Origin: Citrobacter freundii
GTDB taxonomy: Bacteria > Pseudomonadota > Gammaproteobacteria > Enterobacterales > Enterobacteriaceae
Length of the DNA stretch: 64,000 bases
NCBI RefSeq assembly: GCF_011077955.1
Contig: NZ_JAALBX010000012.1
Span: 57,382 to 121,381, forward strand
Direction: 5' to 3'
Under the pieces are notes generated by a model that was given only the letters and a program-made list of their open reading frames with translations, was not told the origin of the DNA and searched no databases. Positions 59,582-64,000 of the stretch are shown piece by piece (position 1 is the first letter of the stretch; every line of letters begins with the position of its first letter). Position numbers and translations under genes: made by a program.

Positions 59582-59899
59582 AAGCAGAGTTTTTAACATC
59601 TCAATTATTCTCTTTTTTGAATGGTTATGCAGTTTTGGGTCGTTCCACATGTATTACTCGTTCAAATATAAAATAACTATCTAATAAAAACGAAAATTAA
59701 AATGTTAAACATTCTTCGTATATATTGTTAACCAGACAAACTCACTGCTCCCTTAAGCACTTATTTATGATTTCGTCTGGATTAATTTGCAGATAGAGTC
59801 ATATATAACGAATCACAATCAATTTATTGATACTCATCACGGTTAATCCTTTACTCCAGGTTAAAATAGCCTCGCCTTGATTTAGAAAAGGACTTGATT
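59582..59899 (+). promoter_or_regulatory. kdpE-speFL intergenic region with speF promoter
   Basis: 318 bp, AT-rich, no gene. No clear kdp terminator is visible. The promoter for speFL-speF-potE is expected here; CATATATAACG at 59801-59811 is a plausible -10 area. Ribosome-binding site for speFL (AAAAGGA) at 59886-59892. Confidence 0.6.
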
Positions 59900-60004
59900 A
59901 TGGAAAACAACAATCGGTTAATGCCTCATATAAGGCGGACCACACATATAATGATGTTTGCCCATCGTAATAGCTTTGACTTTCACTTCTTCAACGCCCG
60001 ATAG
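59900..60004 (+). CDS. speFL: SpeFL ornithine-sensing leader peptide
   Basis: 34 codons (MENNNRLMPHIRR at the start, SFDFHFFNAR at the end), matching the E. coli/Salmonella leader peptide SpeFL (orf34) almost residue for residue; position 19 reads Met where I recall Lys. In E. coli the nascent chain traps L-ornithine in the ribosome exit tunnel and stalls at the stop. This exposes or blocks RNA elements so that Rho no longer terminates before speF. Rare codons ATA-AGG-CGG (Ile11-Arg12-Arg13) are visible and fit the reported arginine-codon sensitivity. The gene ends 375 bp before speF. Confidence 0.95.
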   Translation: MENNNRLMPHIRRTTHIMMFAHRNSFDFHFFNAR

Positions 60005-60379
60005 ACCCATCCTGGCAGGTGCGCCACAGCACAGGCCCCTTCATACCCTATGTTTTTTTGGGTTCAGCGCCTGCGCGTGATCGTGTCTGTTCTTTGATAA
60101 AGCCATTTTTTTACCAACATAATTTATGTTTCAGCACACCGTTTTTGCGTGTCTTAACGCAAAGCGTTGACGTCGTGTGATGTCGCAACGTTGTCTGTCA
60201 CCTGAATAATGGCGGGTAATTAACCGATCGCCGGATTGGTAGGCTTTATTCATCCTAATAAAAGCGTCGATTATTTTGCGCCATTTGGCCGCACGATATT
60301 CCTTTGCTTAATTTCCGGTGCCATTCAATTTCTTAAATAAAGAAATTGCGGGAACATATTGCTTAAATTCAGGATTACC
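60005..60379 (+). promoter_or_regulatory. Long speF leader downstream of speFL (attenuation region)
   Basis: 375 bp without a gene between the leader peptide and speF. It contains pyrimidine- and C-rich stretches (CGCCACAGCACAGGCCCCTTCATACCC) that could serve as Rho loading sites, and several imperfect dyads including AACGCAAAGCGTT (60156-60168). By analogy with E. coli and Salmonella, transcription stops here unless ribosomes stall on speFL; polyamine-dependent control is also described there. Confidence 0.75.
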
Positions 60380-62578
60380 ATGCAAAAGTTAAAAATTGCG
60401 GTTAGCCGCATCTGTCCGGACTGTGTCAATACTCAACGGGAAGTGGTTTCTATTATGGATACCGATTTTATTGATGTCGCTGCCGCTGTTGTGGCATTAG
60501 CCGATATCGATAACGGTATTATCGATAAAATTGAGAAAACCGGTTTCGGTCTGCCGATTTTTATCGCTACCCATAATAATGAACGCGTTCCTGAACACTG
60601 GTTAGCGCGAATTAACGGCGTGTTTGAAATTAGCGAGTCTCGTTCCGAATTCTACGGTCGTCAGCTTGAAGCCGCCGCCGCGAAATACGAAACCAGCCTG
60701 AAACCCCCGTTCTTCCGCGCACTGGTTGATTATGTCAAACAAGGCAATAGCGCCTTTGATTGCCCCGGCCACCAGGGTGGACAGTTCTTCCGCCGTCACC
60801 CAACCGGCAATCAGTTCGTGAATTTCTTTGGCGAAACCCTGTTCCGCTCCGACTTATGTAATGCCGATGTGGCGATGGGCGACTTGCTCATCCATGAAGG
60901 CGCACCGTGCACGGCGCAAAAGCATGCCGCTAAAGTGTTCAATGCCGATAAAACGTACTTTGTATTAAACGGCACGTCCTCTTCAAACAAAGTGGTGCTT
61001 AACGCCCTGCTGGCGCCGGGTGACCTGGTGTTGTTCGATCGCAATAACCACAAATCGAACCACCACGGCGCGCTGCTGCAGGCGGGGGCTACGCCGGTTT
61101 ATCTGGAAACAGCACGTAACCCGTACGGCTTTATCGGCGGGATTGACGCGCACTGCTTCGAAGAACGTTATCTGCGCGACAGCATCCGTGAAGTCGCCGC
61201 CGATCGCGCTCAGGACGCACGTCCGTTCCGCCTCGCCGTGATTCAGTTAGGCACCTACGATGGCACCATTTATAACGCGCGTCAGGTCGTGGATAAGATT
61301 GGTCACCTGTGTGACTACATCCTGTTCGACTCCGCGTGGGTGGGTTATGAGCAGTTTATCCCGATGATGGCGGACTGTTCGCCGCTGCTGCTGGAACTGA
61401 CCGAAAACGATCCGGGCATTCTGGTGACGCAATCGGTGCACAAACAACAGGCCGGTTTCTCTCAAACCTCGCAAATCCATAAAAAAGACAGCCATATTAA
61501 AGGCCAGGATCGCTATGTCTCCCATAAACGCATGAATAACGCGTTTATGATGCATGCTTCCACCAGCCCTTTCTATCCGCTGTTTGCAGCGCTTGACGTT
61601 AACGCCCGTATGCATGAAGGCGAAGGCGGCAAACAAATGTGGATGAACTGCGTGGAGATCGGTATCGACACCCGTAAGCTTATCCTCAACAACTGCCACC
61701 ATATTCGTCCGTTCGTACCGGCTATGGTTGACGGCAAGCCCTGGGAAAGTTGGGACACCACGGAGATCGCCCGCGATCTGCGCTTCTTCCACTTCGTACC
61801 GGGAGATAAATGGCATGCGTTTGAAGGCTACGCGGAGCATCAATACTTCGTGGATCCGTGCAAGCTGCTGCTGACAACGCCTGGCATCAATGCCGCCACC
61901 GGTGAATACGCTGACTTTGGCGTGCCGGCCACCATTCTTGCCAACTTCCTGCGTGAAAACGGTGTGGTGCCTGAGAAATGCGACCTGAACTCCATTCTGT
62001 TCCTGCTAACGCCTGCGGAAGAAATGGGCAAAATGCAACAACTGGTGGCGTTACTGGTCCGCTTTGAACAGCTTCTGGAACACGATGCGCCGCTGCGTGA
62101 AGTGCTGCCGTCGCTCTGGAAACAGCATCAGGATCGTTACGGCGACTACACACTGCGTCAGCTTTGCCAGGAAATGCATGACTTCTATGCAAGCCACAAC
62201 GTGAAGCAGCTTCAGAAAGAGATGTTCCGTAAAGAGTATTTCCCACGCGTGGTAATGAACCCGCAGGACGCTAACTACGCCTTTATCCGCGGGCAAACCG
62301 AGCTTGTGAAACTCAGCGATGCAGAAGGCCGCGTTGCGGCGGAAGGCGCACTGCCTTACCCGCCGGGCGTGCTGTGTGTCGTGCCGGGTGAAATCTGGGG
62401 CGGTGCGGTAATGCACTACTTCCAGGCGCTGGAAGAAGGCATCAATCTGCTGCCGGGCTTCGCGCCGGAATTGCAGGGCGTGTATGTCGAGGAACATGAC
62501 GGTCGTAAACAGGTTTGGTGCCACGTTATCAAGCAGGCCGTGGTGAAAGCGTCAGCACAGAAGGAAATCAAATTATGA
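60380..62578 (+). CDS. speF: Inducible ornithine decarboxylase SpeF
   Basis: Converts ornithine to putrescine and CO2, consuming a proton in acid stress. 732 residues from ATG 60380 (MQKLKIAVSR) behind AGGA, the E. coli length; seven upstream TTG-started codons are rejected. The N-terminal wing domain is followed by the PLP domain with Lys355 as Schiff base (SVHKQQAGFSQ) and the pocket segments DCPGHQGG, GTSSSNKVV and DSAWVGYEQF. Overlaps potE by 4 bp. Confidence 0.97.
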   Translation: MQKLKIAVSRICPDCVNTQREVVSIMDTDFIDVAAAVVALADIDNGIIDKIEKTGFGLPIFIATHNNERVPEHWLARINGVFEISESRSEFYGRQLEAAAAKYETSLKPPFFRALVDYVKQGNSAFDCPGHQGGQFFRRHPTGNQFVNFFGETLFRSDLCNADVAMGDLLIHEGAPCTAQKHAAKVFNADKTYFVLNGTSSSNKVVLNALLAPGDLVLFDRNNHKSNHHGALLQAGATPVYLETARNPYGFIGGIDAHCFEERYLRDSIREVAADRAQDARPFRLAVIQLGTYDGTIYNARQVVDKIGHLCDYILFDSAWVGYEQFIPMMADCSPLLLELTENDPGILVTQSVHKQQAGFSQTSQIHKKDSHIKGQDRYVSHKRMNNAFMMHASTSPFYPLFAALDVNARMHEGEGGKQMWMNCVEIGIDTRKLILNNCHHIRPFVPAMVDGKPWESWDTTEIARDLRFFHFVPGDKWHAFEGYAEHQYFVDPCKLLLTTPGINAATGEYADFGVPATILANFLRENGVVPEKCDLNSILFLLTPAEEMGKMQQLVALLVRFEQLLEHDAPLREVLPSLWKQHQDRYGDYTLRQLCQEMHDFYASHNVKQLQKEMFRKEYFPRVVMNPQDANYAFIRGQTELVKLSDAEGRVAAEGALPYPPGVLCVVPGEIWGGAVMHYFQALEEGINLLPGFAPELQGVYVEEHDGRKQVWCHVIKQAVVKASAQKEIKL

Positions 62579-63888
62579 GCAAATCCAATAAGATGGGTGT
62601 TATCCCACTCACAATATTGACCATGGTTAACATGATGGGATCCGGTATCATCATGTTACCCACCAAGCTTGCCGAAGTCGGGACAATTTCGATTATCTCC
62701 TGGGTGGTCACAGCATTGGGGTCTACCGCGCTCGCCTGGGCTTTCGCGAAATGTGGGATGTTTAGCCGCAAATCAGGGGGTATGGGCGGCTATGCCGAGT
62801 ATGCGTTTGGCAAGTCTGGTAACTTCATGGCCAACTACACCTACGGGGTATCGTTGCTTATCGCAAACGTGGCGATTGCGATTTCTGCCGTAGGCTACGG
62901 CAGCGAATTGCTCGGGGCAACATTAAGCCCGGTGCAAATCGGTATCGCGACCATATGCGTACTGTGGATTTGTACGGTCGCTAACTTTGGCGGCGCACGC
63001 ATTACCGGGCAAATCAGCGGTATCACCGTGTGGGGCGTTATCATTCCGGTTGTTGGTCTGTCTGTGATTGGCTGGTTCTGGTTCAGCCCGTCCCTGTATG
63101 CCAGCTCCTGGAACCCGCATAATGTGCCGTTCTTTGACGCCGTAGGTTCGTCAATCGCCATGACGTTATGGGCCTTTTTGGGGCTGGAATCTGCCTGCGC
63201 CAATACCGAAGTCGTGGAAAACCCGGAACGCAACGTGCCTATCGCGGTACTGGGCGGTACGCTTGGCGCAGCGGTGATTTACATCGTCTCCACCAACGTG
63301 ATTGCCGGGATCGTACCGAATATGGATCTCGCCAATTCCACCGCGCCGTTCGGTCTTGCTTTCTCGCAAATGTTCACGCCGACCGTAGGTAAAGTGATCA
63401 TGGGCCTGATGGTAATGTCCTGCTGCGGCTCCCTGCTTGGCTGGCAGTTCACGATTGCCCAGGTATTTAAATCTTCAGCGGATGAAGGCTATTTCCCGAA
63501 AATCTTCTCGAAAGTCTCTAAAGCGGAAGCGCCAGTTAAAGGCATGTTGACTATCGTGATGTTCCAGAGCGTACTGGCGCTGATGACCATCAGCCCGTCC
63601 CTGAATAATCAATTCAACGTGCTGGTAAACCTGGCGGTGGTCACCAACATTATTCCGTACATCCTGTCGATGGCGGCGCTGGTGATTATCCAGAAAATGG
63701 CGAAAGTCGAGCCGAGCAAAGCGAAAATGGCGAACTTTGTGGCGTTGATTGGGGCGATCTATAGCTTCTATGCGCTCTACTCATCAGGTTCCGAAGCAAT
63801 GCTGTATGGCGCGATGGTAACCTTTATGGGCTGGACGCTGTATGGTTTAGTCTCACCGCGTTTTGAACTGACCAATAAACACAGCTGA
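62575..63888 (+). CDS. potE: Putrescine/ornithine antiporter PotE
   Basis: 437 residues from ATG 62575, inside the speF stop (ATGA), behind AAGGAAATCAAA (E. coli 439). APC-superfamily carrier with twelve helices. Signature N-terminal MVNMMGSGIIMLPTKLAEVG and GGMGGYAEYAFGKSGNF. Exchanges external ornithine for internal putrescine, completing the acid-resistance pair with SpeF. Confidence 0.96.
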   Translation: MSKSNKMGVIPLTILTMVNMMGSGIIMLPTKLAEVGTISIISWVVTALGSTALAWAFAKCGMFSRKSGGMGGYAEYAFGKSGNFMANYTYGVSLLIANVAIAISAVGYGSELLGATLSPVQIGIATICVLWICTVANFGGARITGQISGITVWGVIIPVVGLSVIGWFWFSPSLYASSWNPHNVPFFDAVGSSIAMTLWAFLGLESACANTEVVENPERNVPIAVLGGTLGAAVIYIVSTNVIAGIVPNMDLANSTAPFGLAFSQMFTPTVGKVIMGLMVMSCCGSLLGWQFTIAQVFKSSADEGYFPKIFSKVSKAEAPVKGMLTIVMFQSVLALMTISPSLNNQFNVLVNLAVVTNIIPYILSMAALVIIQKMAKVEPSKAKMANFVALIGAIYSFYALYSSGSEAMLYGAMVTFMGWTLYGLVSPRFELTNKHS

Positions 63889-63909
63889 TTAAAAACGTGA
63901 AGTAAAAAA

Positions 63910-63952
63910 CCACCTGCATAGCAGGTGGCATTGAAAACGCCCCATAGGGGCG
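63910..63952 (-). terminator. Two tandem terminator-like hairpins at the right edge
   Basis: On the minus strand CGCCCC-TAT-GGGGCG-TTTTC (63938-63952) is followed by CCACCTGC-TAT-GCAGGTGG-TTTTTTA (63910-63928). Both have the same TAT loop. The T-runs point to termination of a minus-strand gene beyond position 64000; potE has no separate T-tailed terminator in the window. Confidence 0.75.
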
Positions 63953-64000
63953 TACTAAGTCCAGACTCTGAGAGCCTTCCCTTCACACCTCTTTTAGTGG

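Noticed and set aside
63777..63986. 69-codon minus-strand frame at the right edge
   Set aside because: It is antisense to the end of potE and passes through both terminator hairpins.

Overview
The window is a core-chromosome segment from a member of the Enterobacteriaceae. Nearly every protein is a close relative of its Escherichia coli counterpart, and the gene order follows the E. coli 15-17 minute region, from modE-modF-gal to kdp-speF-potE, read in reverse. Several differences argue against E. coli K-12 or a very close relative. There is an Ail/OmpX-type outer-membrane gene beside the lysine tRNA cluster. The fimbrial genes and abrB that K-12 carries between gltA and nei are absent. A DUF2891-DUF979-DUF969 operon with its own winged-helix regulator sits between nei and the 5-oxoprolinase genes. 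YbgA is a two-domain DUF523-DUF1722 protein. A genus such as Enterobacter, Cronobacter, Siccibacter, Franconibacter or Kosakonia fits, but the sequence alone does not let me choose. Comparisons with E. coli are from memory, not from a database search.

Layout. 1-2036: the 3' part of modE, then modF (molybdate control). 2147-6533: the galETKM operon with two GalR/GalS operators and a terminator. 6664-8663: gpmA with a Fur-like box, a shared terminator, and convergent aroG under a perfect TyrR box. 8901-12330: ybgS, zitB, then convergent pnuC and nadA with a NadR box. 12620-14161: an ail-like gene and a Lys-Val-Lys-Lys-Lys tRNA cluster carrying partial tRNA 3'-end repeats. 14244-19910: the tol-pal operon (ybgC-tolQRAB-pal-cpoB). 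19994-23632: cydABX-ybgE (cytochrome bd) with three exact ArcA-type decamers upstream. 23839-29377: mngAB and divergent mngR (mannosylglycerate use). 29376-39173: sdhCDAB-sucABCD, ending in a likely SdhX 3'-UTR RNA. 39827-41113: gltA, divergent from sdh. 41160-51502: nei, DUF2891-DUF979-DUF969, a divergent winged-helix regulator, pxpBCA, ybgI, phrB, ybgA and ybfA. 51702-59581: kdpFABCDE with a KdpE-type T-rich operator. 59900-63888: the ornithine-sensing leader peptide speFL, then speF and potE. The right edge holds two tandem hairpins that look like terminators for a minus-strand gene outside the window.

How the genes work together. gltA, sdh and suc give a large part of the TCA cycle, and cydABX provides the high-affinity oxidase that takes over when ArcA responds to low oxygen. 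The Tol-Pal genes maintain outer-membrane integrity and constriction. gal, mng, kdp and speF-potE are inducible units, and for each the cognate cis-element or regulator can be read here. The most interesting accessory unit is the putative 5-oxoproline locus: the PxpABC hydrolase lies beside a DUF969/DUF979 membrane pair, a DUF2891 protein of unknown function, and a divergent regulator with candidate palindromic operators in the shared promoter region. The other unusual structure is the tRNA-Lys cluster, whose spacers contain truncated tRNA 3' ends joined to hairpin-rich tails, recalling the rtT repeats of the E. coli tyrT operon.
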